From: Crystallibacter degradans
GTDB lineage: Bacteria; Actinomycetota; Actinomycetes; Actinomycetales; Micrococcaceae
Direction of reading: 5' to 3'
DNA: 64,000 nucleotides
NCBI RefSeq assembly: GCF_012952295.1
Contig: NZ_JABBCH010000004.1
Span: forward strand, 124,001 to 188,000
The notes under the pieces were generated by a model. That model worked only from the letters and a program-made list of their open reading frames with translations. It was not told the origin of the DNA and ran no database searches. Of this stretch, positions 16,916 through 26,096 are shown in pieces (position 1 is the stretch's first letter; every line of letters begins with the position of its first letter). Made by a program: the position numbers and the translations under genes.

Positions 16916-19900
16916 GCGTCGAACAGGTCCTCACAACCTACGCCCCGGATGAACTTGCCCGGATGCTGGGCCAGCATCTGCCCACCCCCGAGCAGGCGGA
17001 CATCATCAGTTCGCCACTGCAGCCGCTCCTCATCATTGCGGGCGCGGGCTCGGGCAAAACGGCCACAATGGCGGACCGTGTGGTGTGGCTGGTGGCCAAC
17101 GGGCTGGTCCGGCCGGAGGAGATCCTCGGTGTGACCTTCACGCGGAAGGCGGCTGGCGAGCTGGCGGCGAGGATCCGCGTCCAGCTCAACAAGCTCGCCC
17201 ACCACGGGCTGCTGCCGGAGGGCGCGGATGACGCGGCCGGACTGCTGGAGCCCAAGGTGTCCACCTACCACTCGTACGCCAACGGATTGGTTTCCGACTA
17301 CGGGCTCCGGCTCGGCATCGAACGCGACGTCGTGCTGCTGGGCAGCGCGCAGTCGTGGCAGCTTGCCAGCCAAGTGGTGGAGGCTTATGACGGGGATATC
17401 GGGCATCTGACGGCGGCCAAGTCCACTCTGGTCAAGGCAGTCATGCAGTTCGCCTCGGAGTGCTCGGAGCATTTGGCAACGCCGCAGGACGCCATCGGAC
17501 TCCTGCAGGACGACGTCGAGAGGATCGGTTCGCTGCCCTATGTGGAAGGCAGCACGCGGCAGCCAAAAGCCGCCGTCGTGTCTCTGTTGAACCGGTTGCG
17601 GACCCGGATCACCGTTGCCGAACTCGCCGCACAATACGGCAGGGCCAAGCGTGAGCGCGGAGTGCTGGACTACGGCGATCTCGTCTCTCTGGCGGCAGCG
17701 ATCGCCAAGGACGTTCCGCAGGCCCGCGAGCTGGAACGTCTGCGATACAAAGTGGTGCTGCTGGACGAATTCCAGGACACCTCGCACGCGCAAATGGTGC
17801 TGTTCTCCAAACTCTTCGGTGACGGCCATCCCGTTACCGCGGTGGGGGACCCGAACCAGTCAATTTATGGATTCCGGGGAGCATCGGCCGGACAACTTTT
17901 CGCCTTCCGCCAGCATTTCCCGCTCGTTGGCGAGGACGGGCAGCGCAGCGTCGCTCCCGCCAGCTTCCTGACCGTAGCCTGGCGCAACGCCGTGAACGTG
18001 CTCGCCATGGCCAACACGATTTCGGCGCCGCTGAACAGGGTGGACCCGAACCGGTCGAAGCCGGGCCGGCTCGAGGTACCTGCACTCAAGCCGCGGCCCA
18101 ACGCCGTCGAGGGCACGGTGACCCTCTCCCGCTACCGCAGCGAGTCCGAGGAAGCGGAACAGGTGGCTGCCGGCGTGGCAAGGGCACGCCGGACTGTATT
18201 CGAGCGGGATCCGGAGACCGGCAGGGCCGAGCCTGTCACCACGGCCGTGTTGTGCCGCCGGCGGGCGCAGATCGCCGGCGTCGCCAAAGCACTCGCGGAC
18301 AAGGGCATTCCCTACGAGATCGTCGGGTTGGCCGGGCTGCTGAGCCAACCGGAGATAATCGACCTCGTCGCTACGCTGCGAGTGCTGGCCGATCCCGGCC
18401 GCTCCGACTCCCTCATGCGCCTGCTGGCGGGTGCCCGCTGGCGCATAGGGCCCGCGGACCTGATGGCGTTTGCTGATTGGTCCCGCTTTCTGGAGTCACA
18501 GCGGCGCCGGGCGGCCGAGGACCGGCAGTCGGTGGACCTGGATGCCGACGACAAGGCATCCCCTCAGGTTGTCCAGCAGGATCTGGCGGAGGCGGCCTCC
18601 CTGGTGGAGGCCCTGGACCGGCTGCCCAAACCTGGCTGGACGTCCCGCAACGGCCGCTCGCTGACCCCCGAAGCGCTGGCCCGCTTGGAGCGGCTGTCGG
18701 CGGAGGTCCGGCAGCTGCGGACTTTCGTGGGGGACGAGCTTCCCCTGTTGCTGGGCGAAGTCGAACGGGCCATGCTGCTCGACATCGAAGTGGCGTCCAA
18801 ACCCGGCGTTACCATCCACCAGGCACGCCGGCATCTGGATACCTTCCATGATGCCGCCGCGACTTTCATGCAGACCGCGCAACGGGTTGACCTGTTGGCT
18901 TTCCTGGCCTGGCTCGAAGCCGCCGCGGCGGAAGAAGGCGGGCTGGACATCGTCCAGATAGACGTGAGCAAGGACGCCGTGCAGTTGCTGACCGTGCACG
19001 CTTCCAAGGGACTGGAATGGGACGCTGTGTTTGTCCCCGGGCTCAACGACGGCGCCTTTCCCAGCGGATCCGACAACCGCTGGAGCAGCGGAAACGAGGC
19101 CTTGCCCTGGCCCCTGCGCGGTGACGGGGCGGACCTGCCGCAGTGGGACACCGAGCAGCCGGACCAGTTGTCCTGGTTCACCGCCGAAGAAGTCTACAAA
19201 GGTGAGGTCCAGGCCCACAACGAACAGGAGGAGCGGCGCCTGGCCTACGTAGCGTACACCCGGGCCAAGCACCTGCTTGTCTGCAGCTCCTCGGGCTGGG
19301 CCGGCAGCAAGGTTAAACCCTCCGCACCGTCCATATTCCTCACCGAGCTGGCTGAACTGGCGCACCAGAAGCCGGCGACGGTGCAGGTCGGTACCTGGAT
19401 CTCCGATGAGGAACTTGGCGATACCAACCCGTTCCGCGAGGAAACCGAGACGGCCTTCTGGCCCTACGATCCCTTGGAAGGCCCGCTGATATTCCGCGGT
19501 GGAGAGCCGGAACCGGCCCGTCCCGGCCGCCGTGCTGCCATGGAGGCAGCCAGCCAGGCAGTGCTGCAGGCCATTGCGGAGGACCGGAAGCTTGAGCCGG
19601 GGGCACCGTGGGCAAGGGAAACGGAGCTGCTGCTGCAGGAGCACAACGCTGCGCGTGGAGCCAACGAGATCGAGCTGCCGGCGCATATCTCCGCCTCTAT
19701 GCTCGTGGAGCTGAAGGACAACGCTGCCGAGGTCACGCAGTCCTTGCGTCGGCCCGTGCCGCGCAGGCCCGGCATGGCCGCGCGCAAGGGAACCGCGTTC
19801 CACAGTTGGGTGGAGGAGCACTTCGGCACCGCCGGCATGCTGGATCTTGACGACTTGTCCTCGCCCGCGGACTCCTATGTTGACGAGGCCTACGACCTGG

Positions 19901-20289
19901 AGACGATGAAATCCACGTTCAAGGCCTCCGAATGGGCGGAGAAGGCGCCGGCGGCCATCGAGGTACCGGTCGAAACCAGAGTGGATGAGGTTGTAGTCCG
20001 AGGCCGGATCGACGCTGTCTTCCGGGATCAGGACGGTACCTGGGACCTGGTGGACTGGAAGACCGGTTCGCCGCCCTCGCCGGACAAGCTGGGTGTGCGG
20101 GCCGTTCAGCTCGCGGTGTACCGGCTGGCCTGGGCCCGGTTGCAGGGAATCGACCCTGCGGAGGTCAAGGCCGCGTTCTATTATGTGGCGGCGGATAAGA
20201 CCGTGCGGCCGCACGATTTGGCCGGTGAAGCCGAACTCGAAGCCATCGTGCGCGCGGCGTACGCCGGTTCCGAACGTCTAGGAACCTGA
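16912..20289 (+). CDS. adnB: AdnB-like helicase-nuclease subunit
   Basis: 1125 aa. It would be the lead motor and second nuclease of AdnAB, resecting double-strand breaks for recombination. Walker A is GAGSGKT (44-50), Walker B LLDEFQDTS (Asp285-Glu286), and motif III has AVGDPNQSIYGFRGA. VTVHASKGLEWDAVFVPGL and RRLAYVAYTRAKHLL are SF1 motifs V and VI. The C-terminal RecB-like nuclease has GRIDAVF and LVDWKTG (Asp1048, Lys1050) followed by QLAVYRLAW. GTG 16912 overlaps adnA by four bases. Its 3' end overlaps the opposing kinase gene by 12 bases. Confidence 0.92.
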   Translation: MSVEQVLTTYAPDELARMLGQHLPTPEQADIISSPLQPLLIIAGAGSGKTATMADRVVWLVANGLVRPEEILGVTFTRKAAGELAARIRVQLNKLAHHGLLPEGADDAAGLLEPKVSTYHSYANGLVSDYGLRLGIERDVVLLGSAQSWQLASQVVEAYDGDIGHLTAAKSTLVKAVMQFASECSEHLATPQDAIGLLQDDVERIGSLPYVEGSTRQPKAAVVSLLNRLRTRITVAELAAQYGRAKRERGVLDYGDLVSLAAAIAKDVPQARELERLRYKVVLLDEFQDTSHAQMVLFSKLFGDGHPVTAVGDPNQSIYGFRGASAGQLFAFRQHFPLVGEDGQRSVAPASFLTVAWRNAVNVLAMANTISAPLNRVDPNRSKPGRLEVPALKPRPNAVEGTVTLSRYRSESEEAEQVAAGVARARRTVFERDPETGRAEPVTTAVLCRRRAQIAGVAKALADKGIPYEIVGLAGLLSQPEIIDLVATLRVLADPGRSDSLMRLLAGARWRIGPADLMAFADWSRFLESQRRRAAEDRQSVDLDADDKASPQVVQQDLAEAASLVEALDRLPKPGWTSRNGRSLTPEALARLERLSAEVRQLRTFVGDELPLLLGEVERAMLLDIEVASKPGVTIHQARRHLDTFHDAAATFMQTAQRVDLLAFLAWLEAAAAEEGGLDIVQIDVSKDAVQLLTVHASKGLEWDAVFVPGLNDGAFPSGSDNRWSSGNEALPWPLRGDGADLPQWDTEQPDQLSWFTAEEVYKGEVQAHNEQEERRLAYVAYTRAKHLLVCSSSGWAGSKVKPSAPSIFLTELAELAHQKPATVQVGTWISDEELGDTNPFREETETAFWPYDPLEGPLIFRGGEPEPARPGRRAAMEAASQAVLQAIAEDRKLEPGAPWARETELLLQEHNAARGANEIELPAHISASMLVELKDNAAEVTQSLRRPVPRRPGMAARKGTAFHSWVEEHFGTAGMLDLDDLSSPADSYVDEAYDLETMKSTFKASEWAEKAPAAIEVPVETRVDEVVVRGRIDAVFRDQDGTWDLVDWKTGSPPSPDKLGVRAVQLAVYRLAWARLQGIDPAEVKAAFYYVAADKTVRPHDLAGEAELEAIVRAAYAGSERLGT

Positions 20290-21636
20290 ACGGGGCTCGA
20301 TGATGGGGATCGCTGTGGTTGTCAATGAATCATCAGCGGCAGCGGTCTCCGTGCCGGAGGCACCGCCGTCGGTCTTCTCTGCGGGAGTCTTCGGTTTCGC
20401 CTCCGCCGAACCGGGCCGGTCTGCCGTCGGCTCGTCTTCCTTTGGCGGGTTCAGGCCGGAACCGCCGGCATCCTTGTCCGTGCCGGATTCCTTATCGTCC
20501 GGCCCAGTGTCGGTATCATTGACCGGCCCAGCGTCAGCGGTTGGCGTTTTCGAGGGTACCGCGGGAAGAATCGGCTCCGCCGTCACACGCTCGCTGATCA
20601 GGGGCGCGGCGACAGGCCGCTCTGCGGACTGCGTGCCGGCTCGCTCAGGTTCGGGCGGCGCCGCGGGCGGACCTGCCGGAGCCGCGGGCACGGGAAGCTT
20701 TTCGCTGCTGAGTTCCTGGCCGCCGTATTCGCGGATATCGGACTCAAGTTCCTGCAGCATCTCCTCGGCTTCGGCAATCATTGCGGCATCCTCGGCAGCG
20801 ACACCACGTACCAGCCACTGTGCCAAGGCGAATTCCGCGGCCAGCGCGGCACGGCGCATCAGGTGGGGATCCACCGGCTCCTTGCGGTACTTGTTGTAGG
20901 ATTCCAGCACGACGTCGGCAAAAGACTGTTCGTGGACGGCGATAAGCCAGGCAAAATCATCCGCCGGATCGCCGATCCGCAGATCCGTCCATCCGGTGAC
21001 GGCGCTGACCGCACCGTCCCAGATGACGAGGTTGTCCTCGTGCAGGTCGCCGTGGACCACTGACGGGTTGAACTTCCAGAGGGTGACATCCTCCAGCGCA
21101 TGCTCCCAACGGCGCAGCAAAGCCGGCGGGATCTTGCCGGTCGTGGCGGCCTGGTCGAGTTCGTTCAGCCGGCGCTGACGGAACTCATCAGCGGTGTAGC
21201 TCGGCAAATCCGCGCGGTCCACCATGGCCTGCGGCAAGTCATGGATTCCGGCCATGGCCCGGCCGATTTCGGTGGGCACTCTGCCGCCCTCGGCGACGAG
21301 CGTCTCGAGTTCCAAAGTAGCCCCGGGGACATGGTTGTAGACAAACGTGCGCAGCTCCCCTTGCTGGACGGTGCCTGCCACGGACGGCACCTGGAACGGC
21401 AGCTCGGCCCGGATGCCGGGAGAGAAGGACCGCAGGACCAGCAACTCCGTTTCGAGCCTCATGCTGGCTTCCGGATGACGGGGGGAGCGGACGCGCCACT
21501 GCTTGCCGGCGTCGTCGATCACTACCGCGGACGTGAAGTCCGCGGCGTCGTCGGGAGCCCCGGAAACGCCGGCAGGCGCCAGCCCGGGTACGGCCGCGCT
21601 GGCCATGGCAGCCAGTTCCATAGGAGTCTTTCTCAC
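20278..21636 (-). CDS. APH-family phosphotransferase with Pro/Glu-rich tail
   Basis: 452 aa. The first ~300 residues are an aminoglycoside/macrolide-phosphotransferase kinase fold: the Brenner motif VVHGDLHEDNLV carries the catalytic Asp, and WTDLRIGDPADDFAWL the Mg-binding Asp. Residues after about 315 form a 140-residue acidic, Pro/Ala/Thr-rich, probably disordered tail. Similar chromosomal genes next to adnAB in actinobacteria are often labelled macrolide 2'-phosphotransferase, but no substrate can be assigned and resistance should not be assumed. GTG 21634-21636 gives VRKTPMELAA; an ATG five codons later is an alternative. Confidence 0.82.
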   Translation of the reverse strand: MRKTPMELAAMASAAVPGLAPAGVSGAPDDAADFTSAVVIDDAGKQWRVRSPRHPEASMRLETELLVLRSFSPGIRAELPFQVPSVAGTVQQGELRTFVYNHVPGATLELETLVAEGGRVPTEIGRAMAGIHDLPQAMVDRADLPSYTADEFRQRRLNELDQAATTGKIPPALLRRWEHALEDVTLWKFNPSVVHGDLHEDNLVIWDGAVSAVTGWTDLRIGDPADDFAWLIAVHEQSFADVVLESYNKYRKEPVDPHLMRRAALAAEFALAQWLVRGVAAEDAAMIAEAEEMLQELESDIREYGGQELSSEKLPVPAAPAGPPAAPPEPERAGTQSAERPVAAPLISERVTAEPILPAVPSKTPTADAGPVNDTDTGPDDKESGTDKDAGGSGLNPPKEDEPTADRPGSAEAKPKTPAEKTDGGASGTETAAADDSLTTTAIPIIEPRSGS

Positions 21637-21787
21637 GTAGTCCACCGTAATTGGAATGTTGCCCCAGCCATGGCGGATGCCGCGGCGAGTCGCTAGAACG
21701 TGACACAGGGCAAGCGCGAGCCCCCTGTTCTCCCCCGATTGTGGGCCCAAATATCAATTGGTCCGCCGCGCTTAGTACGGTAGAGGT

Positions 21788-22741
21788 ATGAGCACCACAA
21801 CCCACGCCACAGGCTGTCCTCCGCTGGGCGGCCTGACCCTTGCCCGCAGCGCCCTGGACCGGGGTTGTGAGCGCCGCAGCCAGCCGGTCCTGTTCGACGA
21901 TATCTGGGGCTTGGAATCCACCTGGGTCATGCTCATGAATGCGGGTAAAACGCTCGTGCGGGGCAACAAGATCGTGCTGCAGCCTTCACTCGGGCGCCGT
22001 ATGCCGGAAAACCCCGTCTATCTAGGCCGCGCAGTGGCAGGGGCTGAAGTTCCCGAGGGAACGGATATTGTCCTGGAAGACCTGACGGGGATAACTGCTG
22101 AAGCAAAGAACGACGGCGAGTGGATGGGATTGCGAGACGTCGCAACTTCGCTGTCGCCTCAGGACGCGGGCCTGTTCGCGGAAGCATCCGCGATCTCAAA
22201 TTGGCACGCTGTCCATACCCACTGCCCGCGCTGTGGGACACGGACCACGTTGGAAAGCGGTGGCTGGGTCCGTCGCTGCCCGGCCGACGGCAGCGAGCAC
22301 TATCCCCGCACCGATCCGGCCATCATTGTTTCGGTCGTGGACGCAGACGACCGGCTGTTGCTGGGCAACTCGGCCAGTTGGCCCGTGGGGCGATACTCAA
22401 CGCTGGCCGGTTTCGTGGAACCCGGGGAGTCCCTCGAGGCGGCCGTGATCCGGGAGATCGAGGAAGAATCCGGGATTGTGGTGCACTCGCCGCAGTACCT
22501 GGGATCGCAGCCGTGGCCCTTCCCTTCTTCTCTGATGCTGGGCTTCACCGCAGTCGCTACGGGAACCGAAACGGTCCCGGACGGTGTGGAAATCAGGGAC
22601 GTCCGCTGGTTCACGCGGGCCGAACTCGCCCAGGGGATTGAATCCGGCGAGATCCAGGTCGCGGGCGGCATCTCGATCGCCCGGGCCTTAATCGAACACT
22701 GGTATGGCAGCGCGCTGCCGGAACCGCTGGGCGGGAAGTGA
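21788..22741 (+). CDS. nudC: NAD+/NADH diphosphatase (RNA NAD-decapping family)
   Basis: 317 aa. NudC hydrolyses NADH to NMNH and AMP, and removes NAD caps from RNA in characterised homologues. A zinc ribbon is seen in HCPRCGTRT...RCPADG. The Nudix box is GFVEPGESLEAAVIREIEEESG, and SQPWPFPSSLM is the NudC-specific motif after it. The ATG at 21788 has only TAGAGGT immediately upstream, too close for a normal ribosome site, and TAGTAC ends nine bases before it, so a leaderless or near-leaderless start is possible. It overlaps uvrD2 as GTGA. Confidence 0.93.
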   Translation: MSTTTHATGCPPLGGLTLARSALDRGCERRSQPVLFDDIWGLESTWVMLMNAGKTLVRGNKIVLQPSLGRRMPENPVYLGRAVAGAEVPEGTDIVLEDLTGITAEAKNDGEWMGLRDVATSLSPQDAGLFAEASAISNWHAVHTHCPRCGTRTTLESGGWVRRCPADGSEHYPRTDPAIIVSVVDADDRLLLGNSASWPVGRYSTLAGFVEPGESLEAAVIREIEEESGIVVHSPQYLGSQPWPFPSSLMLGFTAVATGTETVPDGVEIRDVRWFTRAELAQGIESGEIQVAGGISIARALIEHWYGSALPEPLGGK

Positions 22742-24870
22742 GCCTGGAACTACCTGTGGATGTCACTGACAATCTCGAAGCCAGAATTCTCGGCGGACTC
22801 GACGAGGAGCAGCGCCACGTTGCGTCGACGCTGACCGGGCCTATGTCCGTGCTTGCGGGTGCAGGCACCGGCAAAACCCGGGCCATCACCCACCGCATTG
22901 CCTATGGGGTTCATTCGGGAGTTTACAAGCCGCAGCAGGTGCTGGCGGTGACTTTCACCGCCCGCGCGGCGGCCGAAATGCGCACACGGCTGCGTGACCT
23001 GGGCGTGGGCGGGGTGCAGGCACGCACCTTCCATGCTGCCGCGTTGCGTCAGCTGCAGTACTTCTGGCCCCACGCTGTGGGCGGCCCGTTGCCGGGATTG
23101 CTGGACCACAAAGCCCAGGTCATCGCCGAATCCGCTCGGCGGCTGCGGTTGACCACGGACCGGGCCGCGATCAGGGATCTGGCCGCGGAGATCGAGTGGG
23201 CCAAGGTGTCCATGCTGACCCCGGACACCTACCTTAAGGCTGCGGCAGACCGGGTCGAGCCGGCAGGGTTTGATCTGACGACCATTTCCCGGCTCTTCCA
23301 GGCCTATGAAGACGTCAAGACGGACCGCAACATCATCGATTTTGAAGATGTCCTGCTGATCACGGTTGGCATCCTGCAGGAAGATGCCAAGGTCGCCGCC
23401 ACCGTGCGGGACCAGTACCGGCACTTCGTCGTGGATGAGTACCAGGACGTGTCCCCGCTGCAGCAACGGCTGCTGGACTTGTGGCTGGGACCAAGGGACG
23501 AGTTGTGCGTGGTTGGCGATGCCAGCCAGACCATTTATTCCTTCACCGGCGCTAATTCCCGGCATCTGCTGGAGTTCACCAAGCGGTTCCCCGAGGCCGA
23601 GGTGGTCAAGCTGGTACGGGACTACCGGTCGACCCCGCAGGTAGTGAACCTGGCCAACTCGCTGCTCGCGGCACGTACCAGGCAGCCACGGCGCGGCGGC
23701 AACGACCCCTGGCCCGCCCCGCTGGAACTCATTGCCCAGCGCCCTACCGGCCCGGAGCCTTCGTTCACGGAATGCGCCGACGACGAGGCCGAAGCCGCAC
23801 AGGTAGCCGGAAGGATCCGGACGCTTCTGAATGAAGGCGTAGCGGCAAGCCAGATCGCCGTGCTGTACCGGACCAACGGCCAGTCGGAAGCCTACGAGCA
23901 GGCTCTGGCCTCGGCGGATATCGGTTACCAGTTGCGCGGCGGCGAGCGGTTCTTCCGCAGGAAGGAAGTCCGGGATGCCATGCTGCAGCTGCGCGCCGGC
24001 GCCCGGGCCGCAGGGACGGATCCTGTGCCGCAGCTGGTCAGGGACATCCTTGCCAACCTTGGCTACACCGCCCAGGCTCCTCAATCCGGTGGTGCCGTAC
24101 GCGAACGCTGGGAATCCCTGGCGGCGCTCGTGGCACTGGCTGATGAATTGGACAATGCGCGCGGGAGCGCGTCCGGTGGTGTGTTCACGATGCAGGATCT
24201 GGTTACCGAGTTGGAAGAGCGTGCTGCAGCCCAGCATGCGCCAACTGTCCAAGGCGTCACGCTGGCCTCGCTGCATTCGGCCAAGGGGCTGGAATGGGAT
24301 GCCGTGTTCCTGGTCGGACTCAGCGAAGGCCTGATGCCGATCTCGTTCGCGGACACGGATGACGCCGTGGACGAAGAACGCAGGTTGCTTTACGTCGGGA
24401 TCACCCGGGCACGCGAGCATCTTGCCCTGTCCTGGTCCCTGGCGCGCACACCCGGGGGCCGGGCCAACCGGAAGCCTTCACGGTTCCTGGACGGGCTGCG
24501 GCCGCAATCATCGTCCTCAGTGCAAAGCCGGACGGGCGCCAAGCCCTCCCGCCGCAAGCAAGCGGCACCCGCGGTGTGCCGAGTGTGCGGAACTCTGCTC
24601 AATTCAGGCGCCGAACGCAAAGTCGGCCGCTGCCAAAACTGCCCGCCTACCTATGAGGAATCGACCTTCGAGGCTTTGCGGCAGTGGCGCAAGGAAATCG
24701 CCCTGGAGTCTTCGGTGCCGGCGTTCGTCGTGTTCACGGATGCCACGCTGGTGGCTATTGCCGAAGCGCGACCCCAGTCCATCCAGGAACTCTCGCGTCT
24801 CGCCGGGGTCGGGCCCGCCAAGTTGGAACGCTATGGCGAAGACGTGTTGCGCATACTTTCCACTAATTAG
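22738..24870 (+). CDS. uvrD2: ATP-dependent DNA helicase UvrD2
   Basis: 710 aa SF1A 3'-5' helicase. GAGTGKT (41-47) is Walker A, VVDEYQDVSPLQQ Walker B, CVVGDASQTIYSFTGA motif III, SLHSAKGLEWDAVFLVGL motif V and RRLLYVGITRARE motif VI. After the motor come a tetracysteine element (CRVCGTLLNSG...GRCQNC) and a C-terminal HRDC domain (ALRQWRKEIALES...LSRLAGVGPAKLERYGEDVL). This arrangement matches mycobacterial UvrD2, where the tetracysteine module matters for unwinding. The GTG start overlaps nudC; the 3' end overlaps the opposing ThiF-like gene by eight bases. Confidence 0.94.
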   Translation: MSLELPVDVTDNLEARILGGLDEEQRHVASTLTGPMSVLAGAGTGKTRAITHRIAYGVHSGVYKPQQVLAVTFTARAAAEMRTRLRDLGVGGVQARTFHAAALRQLQYFWPHAVGGPLPGLLDHKAQVIAESARRLRLTTDRAAIRDLAAEIEWAKVSMLTPDTYLKAAADRVEPAGFDLTTISRLFQAYEDVKTDRNIIDFEDVLLITVGILQEDAKVAATVRDQYRHFVVDEYQDVSPLQQRLLDLWLGPRDELCVVGDASQTIYSFTGANSRHLLEFTKRFPEAEVVKLVRDYRSTPQVVNLANSLLAARTRQPRRGGNDPWPAPLELIAQRPTGPEPSFTECADDEAEAAQVAGRIRTLLNEGVAASQIAVLYRTNGQSEAYEQALASADIGYQLRGGERFFRRKEVRDAMLQLRAGARAAGTDPVPQLVRDILANLGYTAQAPQSGGAVRERWESLAALVALADELDNARGSASGGVFTMQDLVTELEERAAAQHAPTVQGVTLASLHSAKGLEWDAVFLVGLSEGLMPISFADTDDAVDEERRLLYVGITRAREHLALSWSLARTPGGRANRKPSRFLDGLRPQSSSSVQSRTGAKPSRRKQAAPAVCRVCGTLLNSGAERKVGRCQNCPPTYEESTFEALRQWRKEIALESSVPAFVVFTDATLVAIAEARPQSIQELSRLAGVGPAKLERYGEDVLRILSTN

Positions 24871-25963
24871 CCTCAAAGCCCCTTGAGCCGCTAGAGCTGT
24901 CCTGCAGGGCCGGCTGCAGCTGGCAGGCACACTCGGGATGGGGCCGATACTCGTGCCGGCCTACGGCGCCATCGACTGAACGCAACTGCAGGACCGCGGA
25001 CCAGGCTGCCGGGCGGTTCCTGCCATCCAGAAAGAGCAGCGATTGCAGGCTTGCCAGCCCCGCCGCGGCAACAGACTGGGCTACTTCATCGACGGCGCCG
25101 GTCTCCGCGCTGGCGCCGTGTACCTGCGAACACAGCTCATACCAGTCGGGATCCGTTTGGGCGTGATGCCGATCCAAGCAGTCCAGGCACGCGGATTGCC
25201 CGGGTACCACCAGGGGGCCAATCAACGCGTCCCGCTCACGAAGCAGCAACGACAAGTGGGGATTGTCACCCTCGGAGAGGCCGCGGCTGATGCGTGCGTT
25301 GGGCACATCACGGTCAGTGTAGATAACGAGGTTCAGGAAGCGCGGGCGACCCGCGGCGGCTTCCGGGTCCATACTGTTGGACAGGATGTGCGTAGAAACC
25401 GTCGGGTCGATGTTGCGGATCATCTTCCGGACAGCTTGCGCCCGGTTCAGCCCGACGTCGGCCAGCCTGAACGCTCCCGATCCTACGTCGGCGGGCCCCA
25501 CGCTGGCCCGGTCTTCCAGCAGTAGTGTGCCGACGCCCGCAGCGGCCAGCGCACAGGCGACAGCCCCGCCCGTTCTGCCCAGCCCGATCAGATGCACGGC
25601 TGCCCTTGCCCGGTCCGCCAGCAGCGACGACGAGTCGACGGAGTACACCGCGGACCAGTGCGCCCGATCAGGCGCCAGACGGTCCAGACGCAATCCGCTG
25701 AGTTGCTCCGACTTGGCCGGCGGTTCTACCAGCACACTTTCCAGCGCAGCCACCAACGCTTGCGCCCTTTCCGGGGTGATGGCACAGTCCACCGCAGTGC
25801 GATCCAGTTCCGTGTCGTCGAGACCGGTCCGCAGGCGGTACAAAAATTCCAGATCCCCCTGGCCGGTGCCCTCCAGAACCAGGCCGGTGGGGCCCAAGCC
25901 TATCTGCACCGTGCCCCGGCGCTCGATCAGGCGCAAACCGGGATTGATCTTCAACTCCGCCAC
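24863..25963 (-). CDS. ThiF/E1-like adenylyltransferase-fold protein
   Basis: 366 aa. A Rossmann nucleotide-binding stretch (LIGLGRTGGAVACALAAAGVGTLLLED) and the following GLNRAQAVRKMI resemble the ThiF/MoeB/E1 adenylating fold. ACLDCLDRHHAQ and the C-terminal HPECACQ supply likely zinc cysteines. About 135 N-terminal residues precede the fold, with no assigned domain. No ubiquitin-like or sulfur-carrier partner is adjacent, so the acceptor is unknown. GTG 25961-25963 is chosen for its AGGAG ribosome site. Strand and neighbours (uvrD2, metallopeptidase) follow an actinobacterial pattern. Confidence 0.78.
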   Translation of the reverse strand: MAELKINPGLRLIERRGTVQIGLGPTGLVLEGTGQGDLEFLYRLRTGLDDTELDRTAVDCAITPERAQALVAALESVLVEPPAKSEQLSGLRLDRLAPDRAHWSAVYSVDSSSLLADRARAAVHLIGLGRTGGAVACALAAAGVGTLLLEDRASVGPADVGSGAFRLADVGLNRAQAVRKMIRNIDPTVSTHILSNSMDPEAAAGRPRFLNLVIYTDRDVPNARISRGLSEGDNPHLSLLLRERDALIGPLVVPGQSACLDCLDRHHAQTDPDWYELCSQVHGASAETGAVDEVAQSVAAAGLASLQSLLFLDGRNRPAAWSAVLQLRSVDGAVGRHEYRPHPECACQLQPALQDSSSGSRGFEAN

Positions 25964-26025
25964 AGCTTTCTCCTTTCGAAGTTCCGGGATTCCATGCTGG
26001 CATGCCGGAAGTGGCGGGGAAGGAG

Positions 26026-26034
26026 TTATCCACA
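26026..26034. promoter_or_regulatory. consensus DnaA box
   Basis: TTATCCACA lies in the 133-base divergent gap between the ThiF-like gene and the metallopeptidase gene. It is the second exact box in a short intergenic region of this window. Confidence 0.4.
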
Positions 26035-26096
26035 GAATCGAAGGTGCAGCGAGTGCGCGATTCTTGGGAAGGCCCATTCACGGTAACGTCGTTGCC

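Noticed and set aside
18496-20214. 572-codon minus-strand frame opposite adnB (and a similar 556-codon frame at 22750-24420 opposite uvrD2)
   Set aside because: Both lie wholly inside genes with complete helicase motifs, show no motif of their own, and have the biased composition of antisense frames.
20278-21636. Acquired macrolide-resistance gene
   Set aside because: No mobile element or composition shift is near. The position beside adnAB is typical of chromosomal actinobacterial kinases, and the substrate is unknown.
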